Shown here piece after piece: positions 17,756 to 26,262 of a stretch of DNA of 64,000 bases. The stretch's first letter is position 1. Every line of letters starts with the position of its first letter. The notes beneath the pieces were generated by a model. The model was not told the DNA's origin. It was given only the letters and a program-made list of their open reading frames with translations, and made no database searches. A program made the position numbers and the translations under genes. Origin of the DNA: Duodenibacillus sp. (GTDB lineage: Bacteria; Pseudomonadota; Gammaproteobacteria; Burkholderiales; Burkholderiaceae_F); the NCBI GenBank assembly GCA_017628205.1, contig JAGBZO010000007.1, positions 1 through 64,000 of the forward strand, written 5' to 3'.

Positions 17756-18274
17756 ATGAAGACGATTGACATTTTCGAGCTCTCGCGCACCCGCCGTACG
17801 GTCGAGGGAACCTTGACCTTGGACGATCTTCCCGAGTTGAACGAAGCGCTCGAGGGCAATCACAAGGCGGCCGAGGTCGCCTTTGAAGCGGTCGGTACGG
17901 CCGGTCGAAACGATCTGCCCGGCGCCGATCTTATCGTGCGGGCCACCTTGACCACCGCGTGCGTTCGTTGCGGTCAGCCGTACGAAGTGACGATTGACAA
18001 AGAAATTCCCTTCCTCTTCACGCAGACCGAGGAAGAAGCCAACGCGATGCCAGTCGATGAAGACGGCGATTACGAAGTCGTGGTCGGTTCGCGTAAATTC
18101 GATTTGGCGCAGTGGGTGCAGGAAGAGCTGATTTTGTCTCTGCCGGCATTCCCGATGCACGACGACTGCGAGCCCGACGAAGAGCAGTTGCAGACGCAAG
18201 AAACGCCCGAAACGTTGGAAAAGCCCAATCCCTTTGCCTGCTTGGCCGGGTTCAAGGCGGCCAAAAAAGGCTGA
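17756..18274 (+). CDS. yceD: YceD/DUF177 family protein
   Basis: DUF177 protein needed for normal 23S rRNA levels and usually cotranscribed with rpmF. The 172-residue protein has a CxxC zinc-like pair in 'TTACVRCGQPYEV' and the acidic 'DVEWVQEEL'-type region ('FDLAQWVQEELILSLP') followed by 'MHDDCEPDEE', as in the family. AGGAAA precedes the ATG. Here it is followed by its own terminator rather than by rpmF, which lies 2.9 kb away. Confidence 0.9.
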   Translation: MKTIDIFELSRTRRTVEGTLTLDDLPELNEALEGNHKAAEVAFEAVGTAGRNDLPGADLIVRATLTTACVRCGQPYEVTIDKEIPFLFTQTEEEANAMPVDEDGDYEVVVGSRKFDLAQWVQEELILSLPAFPMHDDCEPDEEQLQTQETPETLEKPNPFACLAGFKAAKKG

Positions 18275-18301
18275 GAGGGCTCCGGTTGCTCCTAATAAAA
18301 C

Positions 18302-18336
18302 AAAAGCCGAAACGGTCGCGTTTCGGCTTTTTTGTT
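18302..18336 (+). terminator. Intrinsic terminator after yceD
   Basis: A 13-bp stem (18302-18314 with 18319-18331), GTCG loop, and T-run. It overlaps the end region of convergent queF and could also serve it. Confidence 0.9.
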
Positions 18337-18338
18337 TG

Positions 18339-18809
18339 TCAGTGTTCGCCCAGATCGTGATTCAGGAGACGATGGCGGGCAAATTCCGTCCAAGGCGTGT
18401 CGGGACGACCCCAGTTGGCAAACGGGTAAATGGAAATGCCGCCGCGCGGGGTGAAAAGTCCTTCAACTTCAATATATTTGGGATCCATCAACGCAATCAA
18501 ATCTTTCATGATGATGTTGACGCAGTCCTCGTGAAAGTCGCCGTGGTTGCGGAAACTGAAAAGATACAGTTTCAGGCTCTTGCTTTCGACCATTTTGCGA
18601 TCCGGAATGTAACGAATGCGGATTTCGGCAAAGTCGGGTTGGCCCGTGATCGGACACAAGCTGGTGAACTCGGGACAGTTGAAACGGACGAAGTAATCGT
18701 TGTTCGGATGCTTGTTTTCGAACGTTTCGAGAACGTCCGGACAGTAGTCGCTCGTGTAGTCGGTGTGTTTGCCCAAGGCGCGAAGGCCTTCGGTCGAACG
18801 GTCGGTCAT
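18339..18809 (-). CDS. queF: 7-cyano-7-deazaguanine reductase QueF
   Basis: Reduces preQ0 to preQ1 with NADPH in queuosine biosynthesis. The 156-residue protein is the short, unimodular QueF: '[17 protein letters not shown]' carries the catalytic Cys52, and '[10 protein letters not shown]' contains the substrate-binding Glu94. GAGG lies nine bases before the ATG. It follows yhhQ by 21 bases on the same strand and should be expressed from the riboswitch-controlled yhhQ promoter. Confidence 0.96.
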   Translation of the reverse strand: MTDRSTEGLRALGKHTDYTSDYCPDVLETFENKHPNNDYFVRFNCPEFTSLCPITGQPDFAEIRIRYIPDRKMVESKSLKLYLFSFRNHGDFHEDCVNIIMKDLIALMDPKYIEVEGLFTPRGGISIYPFANWGRPDTPWTEFARHRLLNHDLGEH

Positions 18810-18830
18810 GGCGGTGATCCTCGATGCGGT

Positions 18831-19505
18831 TTAACAGGTTGATGAAACGGCGGCGCTCCAACGAGTGTCGAGGCGGACGTCGGGCTCGTTGTCACGAACG
18901 TAACGGACGAATCGCACGGTCACGGGCAGCGTCAACGCTTCGTATAGCGTTTTGAGAACGACTTGCGTGATCATCAGAACGGCCAGTTGCGATACCGGAA
19001 TGAGGCCGAAAAAGGCGATCGGATAAAAAACGAGCGAGTCGACGGACTGACCGATCAACGTGGACAAGACGGCTCGGGCGGAAAAGCCTTTGCCGTGCAG
19101 TTTGGTTTTGAGTCGGTCCATGAGCCATGCGTTGACCAAAGAACCGATTAAAAACGCGCTCAGGCTCGCAAGTGAGAGTCGGGGAGCCATCATAAAGACG
19201 TACTCGAAAGATGCTTGCCCCGTCCAAAAGTCGGCCGGCGGCAAATAAACGACGAGCGTGCACAACAGCATGAACGCGGCGTTGACGCTCAGAGCGATCC
19301 AAATCAAAGAGCGAGCGCGAGCAAAGCCCCAGACTTCCGTAATGCAGTCGTTGATGACGTAAGTGACGGGAAAAATGAGAATGGCGGCCGATACGGTCAA
19401 GGGACCGATTTGAAGGAGTTTGGCGCCGAAGAGATTGGAGGCGATGAGGCACGTGGTGAACACAAGACCCATCGCGAAATAGGTCGGAGAGAGATAATTT
19501 TTCAT
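18831..19505 (-). CDS. yhhQ: Queuosine precursor transporter (YhhQ/VUT family)
   Basis: Inner-membrane transporter that imports queuosine precursors such as preQ0 or preQ1. The ~224-residue protein has six hydrophobic segments and the family's 'NLFGAKLLQIGPLTVSAAIL' and 'FPVTYVINDCITEVWGFARAR' blocks (DUF165/ECF-like). I take the ATG at 19503-19505 instead of a GTG ten codons upstream, because the latter lies inside the preQ1-I aptamer. The SD-like AAGAA just before the ATG is part of the aptamer's pseudoknot. Together with queF it forms a salvage-plus-synthesis unit. Confidence 0.93.
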   Translation of the reverse strand: MKNYLSPTYFAMGLVFTTCLIASNLFGAKLLQIGPLTVSAAILIFPVTYVINDCITEVWGFARARSLIWIALSVNAAFMLLCTLVVYLPPADFWTGQASFEYVFMMAPRLSLASLSAFLIGSLVNAWLMDRLKTKLHGKGFSARAVLSTLIGQSVDSLVFYPIAFFGLIPVSQLAVLMITQVVLKTLYEALTLPVTVRFVRYVRDNEPDVRLDTRWSAAVSSTC

Positions 19506-19509
19506 GATT

Positions 19510-19538
19510 CTTGTTTTTAACGAGGTTACAAGCACTCG
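19510..19538 (-). ncRNA. preQ1-I riboswitch
   Basis: On the minus strand a 4-bp stem CGAG/CTCG (19538-19535 with 19524-19521 region) encloses the loop TGCTTGTAAC, then comes TTAAAAA and CAAG (19513-19510). CTTG in the loop can pair with the downstream CAAG, giving the H-type pseudoknot of class-I preQ1 aptamers; the loop positions U, G-U-A-A-C line up with those of the Thermoanaerobacter tengcongensis aptamer, including the C that pairs with the ligand. The A-rich tail between the helices is also conserved. The second helix includes the AAG just upstream of the yhhQ ATG, so ligand binding should hide the ribosome site. The downstream genes yhhQ and queF are known targets of this class. Confidence 0.85.
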
Positions 19539-19549
19539 AAGAGGGGGAT

Positions 19550-19579
19550 AGTATATACGAAATTTCTCCGAATAATCAA
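19550..19579 (-). promoter_or_regulatory. Promoter for yhhQ-queF
   Basis: Minus-strand TTGATT (19579-19574), 18 bases, TATACT (19555-19550). Transcription would start a few bases before the riboswitch, so the leader is little more than the aptamer. Confidence 0.65.
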
Positions 19580-19596
19580 AGCGTTGACGTTTGCGC

Positions 19597-20916
19597 TCAT
19601 TCTTGAGGACGAACGAAGACGTTGTCTTTGGAAAAACGGGGGATGCCGCCGTAAACGCCGTTGAGGTAATCGCGACGAATCACTTTGTCGAAACGGATGT
19701 ATTTTCCGTTTTCATCGACGAAACTGGTCAAGGGACGCAAAGAACAGGAACTGTTGTCGGCGTTTCGGTCGCTGAGCCAAATTTCGTCGCGACGAAAGAG
19801 CTCTTGATCCAACAATTCGGTACTGCGACAACTGAAAATCAATTGACTTTGCTTGGAGCCGTCGAGCAAGGACATGAAATCGCTCAGGATCTTTTTGACG
19901 AGCAACGGGTGCAATCCTTCGTCCAAGTCGTCGATGAAAACGATGCCGGGTTCGGGGTTGGAAACGAGTTGCTGCAGTTGCGGCAGCAACGACAACAGGC
20001 GACGGGTGCCGGAGGATTCTTCTTGCGGCGAGAGCAGACGACGACCGTGGTCGGTGCGATGTTCGAGCAGGCGTTTTTCAACGATGATGTGATGAGCCGC
20101 CGCATCAAACCGACCGATCAAACGCGTGTGATCCGCGGCCGAGATTTCAAACTTTTTGCCGGGGTGACGATAGAGCAATTCGAGCAGGCTCTCGCGTGCG
20201 CCGCGCTCCAACGTATCGAGATAGGCCGGAGCGCTCGACAGTTCGTGAATCCCGGTTTGCAATTGCCGTAGGCCGTAAGCCAGTTGCGAGTGCGGTTCGC
20301 GCACGGCCAACGCCTTGTTTTGAAGATCGGAACCGATCACGCGAATGGAGCGGAAAAAGCGCTCGATCCCCTGAACGCCGTCAAAACGCTCGTCGATCAG
20401 TTTGCTTAAAAACAGGACGTGTCCTGGCGTGCTGTAGGCCGAGTCGCGCGCGTCGGCGTTCGTAAACAGTTTGCCGGTGAAGGTTTGATCGTTGCGTTCG
20501 AATAAAATTTCTTCGGTTTTGGTCAGTATCTTCGTCAGCCGTTCGTAGGTCACGCGTTCGTCCGAGACGCTGAAGACGTAGTCGTAAAGCGAGCCGCCGG
20601 CAAAGAAGTTCCATTCGAATCGGGTCGGTTTGACCGCGTAGGCGTCCTCAAAAACATACGGACGGCGTTGAATCCGTCCCGAAAGCAAAAGGCCGTTCAG
20701 AACGAAATCGCGGGCAAACTCGACGGCGCTAAACAGGTTGGTTTTGCCGCTGGCGTTGGCGCCGAACAATGCGGCGATGGGCAGAACCTTCATGCGATAT
20801 TTGCTCAAGGGGACGGGACGCCCCTTGTGTTGAGCGAGTTTGGGAAAGGGGATCATCCAAAACTCGGTCGCATCCTTGAACGGCCCCCAATTTTCGATCG
20901 TCAAACTCAAGAGCAT
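19597..20916 (-). CDS. AAA ATPase, RloA/AbiLi-like (SMC-type fold)
   Basis: Stand-alone ATP-binding protein of the AAA_15/AAA_21 group, an ABC/SMC-like ATPase family that includes RloA and several phage-abortive-infection proteins. The 439 residues start 'LLSLTIENWGPFKD', typical of the group, with Walker A 'FGANASGKTN' (51-60) and Walker B plus catalytic Glu in 'GIVFIDDLDEGLHPLL'. No RloB-like, TOPRIM or other nuclease partner gene lies beside it. AAGGAA precedes the ATG. It sits inside what is normally a conserved yceD-rpmF neighbourhood, suggesting acquisition. A defence role is inference from family only. Confidence 0.8.
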   Translation of the reverse strand: MLLSLTIENWGPFKDATEFWMIPFPKLAQHKGRPVPLSKYRMKVLPIAALFGANASGKTNLFSAVEFARDFVLNGLLLSGRIQRRPYVFEDAYAVKPTRFEWNFFAGGSLYDYVFSVSDERVTYERLTKILTKTEEILFERNDQTFTGKLFTNADARDSAYSTPGHVLFLSKLIDERFDGVQGIERFFRSIRVIGSDLQNKALAVREPHSQLAYGLRQLQTGIHELSSAPAYLDTLERGARESLLELLYRHPGKKFEISAADHTRLIGRFDAAAHHIIVEKRLLEHRTDHGRRLLSPQEESSGTRRLLSLLPQLQQLVSNPEPGIVFIDDLDEGLHPLLVKKILSDFMSLLDGSKQSQLIFSCRSTELLDQELFRRDEIWLSDRNADNSSCSLRPLTSFVDENGKYIRFDKVIRRDYLNGVYGGIPRFSKDNVFVRPQE

Positions 20917-21085
20917 GGAAGGTTTCCTTTGTTATTTTCTCAATTAACGAGATTTTATCTCATAATAGAATCAATCTAGTTGGAAATCATGGGAAAAATC
21001 AGCAGAAATGAACGAAAAATGACGTTTTTCGGAGAGTTTTTGCGTTTTAACTGAAAATTTCTCACAAAAACAATTGCTTTTGCCC

Positions 21086-21091
21086 TACAAT
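21086..21091 (+). promoter_or_regulatory. Possible -10 box for rpmF
   Basis: TACAAT in the 275-base gap between the AAA ATPase and rpmF, without a clear -35. The gap is AT-rich near 20940-21070 and otherwise holds no recognisable feature apart from a small dyad (GAGAT-TTT-ATCTC, 20948-20962 region). Confidence 0.35.
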
Positions 21092-21191
21092 GCGCTTCCC
21101 AAGCTGATCGGGTGCCTTGCATTCGACGGAAAAAAGAATTTCGTGTCGATCCGCTCGACGTGATCGACCGCTACATTATTTGAGGTTTCAA

Positions 21192-21377
21192 ATGGCTGTT
21201 CAGCAAAATAAGAAGTCCACGAGCAAGCGTGGCAACCATCGTTCTCACGACTTCCTCACCAACCCCCCGGTTGCTGTCGAAGCTACGACCGGTGAAGTTC
21301 ATCGTCGTCACCACATCTCCGCTACCGGTTTCTACCGTGGCAAGAAGGTCATCGCTACCAAGCACGACGCTGAATAA
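21192..21377 (+). CDS. rpmF: Ribosomal protein bL32
   Basis: A 61-residue, basic large-subunit protein beginning '[20 protein letters not shown]' and containing '[19 protein letters not shown]', the bL32 pattern. TTGAGG stands before the ATG at 21192; a longer frame upstream is spurious. It lacks the zinc-binding cysteines found in some bL32 proteins, as is usual in betaproteobacteria. Its normal partner yceD lies 2.9 kb upstream, and plsX, which usually follows, is absent. Confidence 0.97.
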   Translation: MAVQQNKKSTSKRGNHRSHDFLTNPPVAVEATTGEVHRRHHISATGFYRGKKVIATKHDAE

Positions 21378-21406
21378 TTTGACGGTTTCGTCGAATTGAT
21401 CATACG

Positions 21407-21440
21407 AAAGGAGGATACCCGAGGGTGCCTCCTTTTTTTT
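21407..21440 (+). terminator. Intrinsic terminator after rpmF
   Basis: Eight-bp stem (21407-21414 with 21428-21435) with an inner GC section and T8. It separates rpmF from the fab genes, so the fab operon needs its own promoter. Confidence 0.88.
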
Positions 21441-21500
21441 GCTATTTGCTAATATCCCACTCACTGAAAACGTACCCATTGCATCAAAAAAGGAGACCGT

Positions 21501-22496
21501 GTGACCATTGTCAAAACGCATGCTTTCACGCGTGTGATCGCGACCGGCTCGGCGTTGCCCGAACAGGTGGTGAGCAACGAACAACTGGCCGAACGGTTGG
21601 CGAAAAACGGGATTGAAACGAGTGACGAGTGGATTCGCACCCGAACCGGGATTTGCCAACGCTATATTGCTTCCAAAGAAGAAACGACGTTGAGATTGGC
21701 CACGCGAGCCAGTCTTCAGGCGTTGAACGACGCCGCGATCGACGTCAACAGCATCGATCTGATCATCGTCGCCACGACGACGCCCGACGGCGTTTTCCCG
21801 TCGATGGCCTGCCGACTGCAGGCCGAACTCGGCATCGTCGGATGCGCCGCGTTTGACGTTCAGGCCGTATGTGCCGGCTTCGTTTATGCCATGAGCGTTG
21901 CCGACGGTTTGGTTCGTACGGGCGGTTACAAGCGCGCTCTTGTCGTGGGTGCCGAAGTGTTGTCCCGCATTTTGGATTGGCAAGATCGCACCACGTGCGT
22001 TTTGTTCGGCGACGGTGCCGGCGCCGTTGTGATCGAAGCGAGCGACGAGCCTGGCATCCTCGCGCATCGCATGCACGCCGACGGACGTTTCGGCGTTGAT
22101 ACATTGGCGCTTGACGCGCGCATTGAAAACAACGCGGTGGTGGGCGACGGATTCATTCGCATGAACGGACAGCAAGTGTTCAAGCTGGCCGTCGCCTCGT
22201 TGAGCCAGTCGTGTGAAGAAGTATGCGAAATGGCAGGGTTAACGCCGACGGACGTCGACGTATGGGTGCCACATCAGGCGAATATCCGTATCATTGAAAT
22301 GATTGCGAAAAAGCTGGGAATCGCGCCTGAAAAGACGGTCGTGACGGTGCATTTGCACGGCAATACGAGCGCGGCTTCGGTCCCGTTGGCCTTGGATCAC
22401 AGCGTGCGCAGCGGCCGTATTCAAAAGGGCGACACCGTGTTGCTTCAAGGTGTCGGCGCCGGCATGGCTTGGGGCAGTTTGTTGCTCAAGTGGTAA
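21501..22496 (+). CDS. fabH: 3-oxoacyl-ACP synthase III
   Basis: Condenses acetyl-CoA with malonyl-ACP to start type II fatty-acid synthesis. The 331-residue protein has the thiolase-fold catalytic triad Cys124 ('VQAVCAGFVYA'), His258 ('VPHQANIRI') and Asn288 ('HGNTSAAS'). The GTG start has AAGGAG seven bases upstream. It heads the cluster fabH-fabD-fabG-acpP-fabF; plsX, normally just before it, is missing. Confidence 0.97.
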   Translation: MTIVKTHAFTRVIATGSALPEQVVSNEQLAERLAKNGIETSDEWIRTRTGICQRYIASKEETTLRLATRASLQALNDAAIDVNSIDLIIVATTTPDGVFPSMACRLQAELGIVGCAAFDVQAVCAGFVYAMSVADGLVRTGGYKRALVVGAEVLSRILDWQDRTTCVLFGDGAGAVVIEASDEPGILAHRMHADGRFGVDTLALDARIENNAVVGDGFIRMNGQQVFKLAVASLSQSCEEVCEMAGLTPTDVDVWVPHQANIRIIEMIAKKLGIAPEKTVVTVHLHGNTSAASVPLALDHSVRSGRIQKGDTVLLQGVGAGMAWGSLLLKW

Positions 22497-22565
22497 GAAT
22501 TCGAATTGAATAGTTTGTCGTGCTCGGGTGACAGTCACTCGGGCGCGAACTTATGGAGAAAAACA

Positions 22566-23504
22566 GTGAAAGTAGCGTTCGTCTTTCCCGGACAAGGCAG
22601 TCAGAGCGTCGGGATGTTAAATGATTTCGAAGGTCACCCCGTCGTTTCCGACGTCGTGGCTCGGGCATCCGAAGCATTGGGTGAAGATTTGGGTCAACTG
22701 ATCGCTCAGGGCCCGGCAGAAACCTTGAATTTGACCGTCAACACGCAGCCCGCTTTGTTGACGGCTTCGTATGCCATGTATGCCGCGTATTTGGCCGAAG
22801 GCGGTCGCAAGCCCGACATGATGGCCGGTCACAGCCTCGGCGAATACTCCGCTTTGACCGCTGCCGGCGTCTTCTCGTTGGCCGATGCCGTCAAAACCGT
22901 TCGCTTCCGCGCACAGGCCATGCAATCAGCCGTTCCCGTCGGCATCGGCACCATGGCTGCCATCCTCGGTCTGGACGACGACACGGTTTGCGGCGTATGC
23001 GAGCAGGCGGCCGAAGGCGAAGTGGTCGAGCCCGTCAATTACAACTCGCCCGGCCAGGTGGTGATCGCCGGTCACAAGGGCGCCGTCGAGCGTGCTTGTC
23101 AGCTCGCCAGCCAGGCGGGCGCCCGTCGCGCGCTTGTTTTGCCCGTGTCCGCACCGTTCCATTCCTCGCTGTTGCGTCCGGCCGCCGAGCGCTTGGCCGA
23201 GCAATTGGCTCAAACGCCGATGAACGCTCCGACGATTCCCGTCATCGCGAACGTCGATGTGGTCGCTCACGAGGACGTCGACGCCATTCGTCGTATTTTG
23301 GCTTTGCAGGCCGCCAGTTCCGTGCAGTGGGTCAAGACCATTTTGGCCATGCAAGAGGCCGGCGTCACCCATATCGTCGAGTGCGGCCCCGGTCGCGTGC
23401 TGAACGGCTTGATTCGCCGCATCGCTCCGTCCATCACCGTTTTGAACATCAACTCCAAGGAATCGTTGGCCGCAGTTCTGGACACCGACGGATTCCGTGC
23501 CTAA
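22566..23504 (+). CDS. fabD: Malonyl-CoA:ACP transacylase
   Basis: Loads malonyl groups from CoA onto acyl carrier protein. The 312-residue protein begins 'KVAFVFPGQGSQSVGM', with nucleophile Ser90 in 'GHSLGEYSAL' and catalytic His199 in 'SAPFHSSLL'. The start is a GTG at 22566 with GGAG ten bases upstream; the frame from 22506 has no support. It follows fabH by 69 bases and precedes fabG by 19. Confidence 0.97.
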   Translation: MKVAFVFPGQGSQSVGMLNDFEGHPVVSDVVARASEALGEDLGQLIAQGPAETLNLTVNTQPALLTASYAMYAAYLAEGGRKPDMMAGHSLGEYSALTAAGVFSLADAVKTVRFRAQAMQSAVPVGIGTMAAILGLDDDTVCGVCEQAAEGEVVEPVNYNSPGQVVIAGHKGAVERACQLASQAGARRALVLPVSAPFHSSLLRPAAERLAEQLAQTPMNAPTIPVIANVDVVAHEDVDAIRRILALQAASSVQWVKTILAMQEAGVTHIVECGPGRVLNGLIRRIAPSITVLNINSKESLAAVLDTDGFRA

Positions 23505-23523
23505 TCGAAAAAAGGAATAGACC

Positions 23524-24279
23524 ATGTCGATTTTTGCTGCTAACGCATTGGAAGGTCGTATCGCTCTCGTTACCGGCGCCACGCGCGGTATCGGTGCCGG
23601 TATCGCTCAGGAATTGGTTGCCGCCGGCGCCTTCGTCATCGGAACGGCCACGAGCGAATCCGGTGCGCAAACGATTGCCGAAGCTCTCGGCGACAAGGGG
23701 CGCGGTATCGTCTTGAACGTGACCGATCGTGCGGCTTGCGTCGCGGCTGTCGAAGCCATCGTGTCCGAGTTCGGTCGTTTGGACATTCTCGTCAACAATG
23801 CCGGCATCACGCGCGACATGTTGGCCATGCGTTTGTCCGACGAAGCCTGGGACGACGTCATCGCCACGAACTTGTCTTCCGCATTCATGTTGACGCGCGC
23901 CGTCATGCGCCCCATGATGAAAGCCCGCTTCGGTCGTATCATCAACATCACGTCCGTTGTCGGCGCCATGGGCAACGCCGGTCAGGCCAATTACGCCGCC
24001 GCCAAGGCCGGTCTCGTTGGCATGACCAAGTCCGTCGCTCGTGAAGTCGCCTCTCGCGGCATCACCGTCAATTGCGTCGCTCCGGGCTTTATCGATACGG
24101 ACATGACCAAGGGCTTGAACGAAGAACACAAGAAGGCCTTGTTGTCCCAGATCCCCGCCAACCGCCTCGGCCTGCCGCAGGATATCGCCAACGCCGTCGT
24201 CTTCTTGGCCAGCGAAGGCGCCGGTTACATGACCGGCACCGTAACCCATGTCAACGGCGGCATGTTTATGGGTCAATAA
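23524..24279 (+). CDS. fabG: 3-oxoacyl-ACP reductase
   Basis: NADPH-dependent SDR enzyme of the elongation cycle. The 251-residue protein has the cofactor motif 'VTGATRGIGAGIA', 'NNAGITRD', and the catalytic Ser144, Tyr157, Lys161 in 'NITSVVGAMG' and 'NYAAAKAG'. AAAGGAA precedes the ATG. Confidence 0.97.
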   Translation: MSIFAANALEGRIALVTGATRGIGAGIAQELVAAGAFVIGTATSESGAQTIAEALGDKGRGIVLNVTDRAACVAAVEAIVSEFGRLDILVNNAGITRDMLAMRLSDEAWDDVIATNLSSAFMLTRAVMRPMMKARFGRIINITSVVGAMGNAGQANYAAAKAGLVGMTKSVAREVASRGITVNCVAPGFIDTDMTKGLNEEHKKALLSQIPANRLGLPQDIANAVVFLASEGAGYMTGTVTHVNGGMFMGQ

Positions 24280-24287
24280 GTCCCGTT

Positions 24288-24321
24288 AAGGCGTCGCCAG
24301 CCTCTCGGGCGGCGATGCCTT
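24288..24321 (+). terminator. Hairpin after fabG
   Basis: An 11-base arm pairs with 24311-24321 (one mismatch) right after the fabG stop, without a T-run. It may reduce rather than stop transcription into acpP. The remaining ~220 bases up to acpP contain AT-rich sequence (TAAAAT at 24455-24460 is a candidate -10) consistent with a separate strong acpP promoter, but no good -35 was seen. Confidence 0.4.
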
Positions 24322-24547
24322 GCAAACGTTTTCTCGTGTAAAAGCGAGGGGGTGTTTGATAAGTTCGTTGATTTCAAAGGAAATTGTCGCTTTGATGTCA
24401 CGGATTAGGTAAAGTAGGGGATAAAGGACTAGTGATTTTGGTCGATATCCCTGATAAAATATTGAAATCTGTAAAAATTCTTCAGACTTCCCTGTTCTGG
24501 GAACGAATGAAGTCGACTTAAACTCACATTAGAACCCGGAGACGGAA

Positions 24548-24787
24548 ATGGACGAATTAGAACTCAAGGTTAAGAAGATCATTGCTGAACAGTTGGGCAA
24601 GAACGAACTCGACATCAAGAATGAAGCTTCCTTCATCGAAGACCTCGGTGCCGACAGCCTCGACACGGTTGAACTCGTTATGGCTTTGGAAGAAGGCTTC
24701 AAGGTTCAGATCCCTGACGACGAACAGGAAAACCTGCGCACCGTTCAGCAGGCTATCGACTTCATCAAGGCTAACGTCAAGGCCTAA
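24548..24787 (+). CDS. acpP: Acyl carrier protein
   Basis: A 79-residue acidic carrier protein; Ser37 in '[18 protein letters not shown]' is the 4'-phosphopantetheine site. CCGGAGACGGAA upstream of the ATG provides the ribosome site. It sits between fabG and fabF as in most proteobacteria, with a 268-base leader gap that allows independent high expression. Confidence 0.98.
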   Translation: MDELELKVKKIIAEQLGKNELDIKNEASFIEDLGADSLDTVELVMALEEGFKVQIPDDEQENLRTVQQAIDFIKANVKA

Positions 24788-24824
24788 TTGAGTCGCCGTC
24801 TTTTGTTTCTGCAAAAAGACATCA

Positions 24825-24848
24825 CAAAGGGCCGTTCGCGGCCCTTTG
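24825..24848 (+). terminator. Hairpin between acpP and fabF
   Basis: Perfect 10-bp stem (24825-24834 with 24839-24848) with a TTCG loop and a short T-rich 3' side; likely partial terminator separating abundant acpP mRNA from fabF. Confidence 0.6.
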
Positions 24849-24914
24849 CTTTGCGTGTTGCCATTGCAATTGAGTAAGATAAACTTTTCAGGTCTCACAT
24901 TTAGGAGTCAGAGC

Positions 24915-26147
24915 ATGCGCCGTGTCGTAGTTACCGGTCTTGGTATGGTTAGCCCCTTGGGCAATGACGTAGCGTCGAGCTGGGATGCGCTGTTAAAGGG
25001 CGAATCCGGCATCGATACGATCACGTTGTTCGATGCAAGTCAATTCGGTTGCCAAATTGCAGGCGAAGTCAAGGGTTTTGATGCCACGCAGTACTTGCCG
25101 GCAAAAGAGGCCCGTCGCTTCGACCGTTTCATCGGCTTCGGCGTTGCCGCCGGCATGCAGGCATTGGACGATGCCGGTTTGAATTACGAACAGGGCGATC
25201 CCGCCGCCGATCGCGCCGGCTGTTTGATCGGCTCCGGTATCGGCGGTTTGCCGATTCTGTGCGACAACTACAAGGCTTTCTTGGAACGCGGTCCGCGTCG
25301 CATTTCGCCGTTTATGATCCCCGGTTCCATCATCAACATGGTGTCGGGCGAATTGTCGATTTTGCGTAACTTGCGCGGTCCCAACTTGGCGACCGTGACG
25401 GCCTGTTCGACCGGTTTGCACGCCATCGGCGAAGCCGCCTGGATCATTCGTCGCGGCGACGCCGACGTGATGGTGGCCGGCGGTTGTGAAAGCGTTATCT
25501 GCCCCGACGCCGTCGGCGGCTTTGACAACATGCACGCCTTGTCCCGTCGCAACGACGATCCCAAGCGCGCCTCCCGTCCGTTCGACACGGACCGCGACGG
25601 TTTTGTCATGGGCGAAGGTGCCGGCGTTGTCGTTCTCGAAGACTACGAACACGCCGTCAAGCGCGGCGCCCGCATTTATTGCGAAGTCGTCGGTTACGGT
25701 TTGTCCGCCGATGCTTATCACATCACGACTCCGAGCACGGACGGTCCGAAGCGTTGCATGGAAATCGCACTGAAGCACGCTCAGATGCAGCCCTCGGAAA
25801 TCGATTACTTGAACGCTCACGGCACGTCCACGTCCGTCGGCGATATCAACGAATCCAAGGCCGTTCGCGAATTGTTCGGCGATCATACCGACAAGCTCGT
25901 CGTGAGCAGCACCAAGGGTGCCACGGGCCACTTGTTGGGCGGTGCCGGCGGTATCGAAAGCGTCTTCACGATCAAGGCGATTGAAACCCAGACGGTTCCC
26001 CCGACGATCAACGTTGAAAATCAAGATCCCGAATGCGTCGTCAACGTCTGCAAGAATACGCCGCAGCCGTTGAAGATCAACGCCGCCATGAAGAACAACT
26101 TCGGTTTCGGCGGTACGAACGCCACCGTGATTTACAAGAAGATCTGA
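24915..26147 (+). CDS. fabF: 3-oxoacyl-ACP synthase II
   Basis: Elongating condensing enzyme. The 410-residue protein has catalytic Cys164 in 'VTACSTGLHAIG' and the two histidines in 'NAHGTSTSVGD' and 'KGATGHLLGGAGG'. TTAGGAG lies nine bases before the ATG at 24915; the frame from 24846 is ignored. Confidence 0.97.
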   Translation: MRRVVVTGLGMVSPLGNDVASSWDALLKGESGIDTITLFDASQFGCQIAGEVKGFDATQYLPAKEARRFDRFIGFGVAAGMQALDDAGLNYEQGDPAADRAGCLIGSGIGGLPILCDNYKAFLERGPRRISPFMIPGSIINMVSGELSILRNLRGPNLATVTACSTGLHAIGEAAWIIRRGDADVMVAGGCESVICPDAVGGFDNMHALSRRNDDPKRASRPFDTDRDGFVMGEGAGVVVLEDYEHAVKRGARIYCEVVGYGLSADAYHITTPSTDGPKRCMEIALKHAQMQPSEIDYLNAHGTSTSVGDINESKAVRELFGDHTDKLVVSSTKGATGHLLGGAGGIESVFTIKAIETQTVPPTINVENQDPECVVNVCKNTPQPLKINAAMKNNFGFGGTNATVIYKKI

Positions 26148-26171
26148 TCGATCGCAAGGTACGAAGGATCG

Positions 26172-26245
26172 GGGACGAGATCGCAAGACTCGTCCCGACC
26201 GACAAAAAGAAAAGCCGGAACGCTTTGGTGTTCCGGCTTTCTTTT
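26172..26245 (+). terminator. Two hairpins after fabF, second with T-run
   Basis: An 8-bp stem at 26172-26179/26189-26196 is followed by an 11-bp stem at 26211-26221/26230-26240 and CTTTT. The second also suits the convergent minus-strand gene. Confidence 0.8.
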
Positions 26246-26262
26246 GTGGTTTCGGCGCGCTG

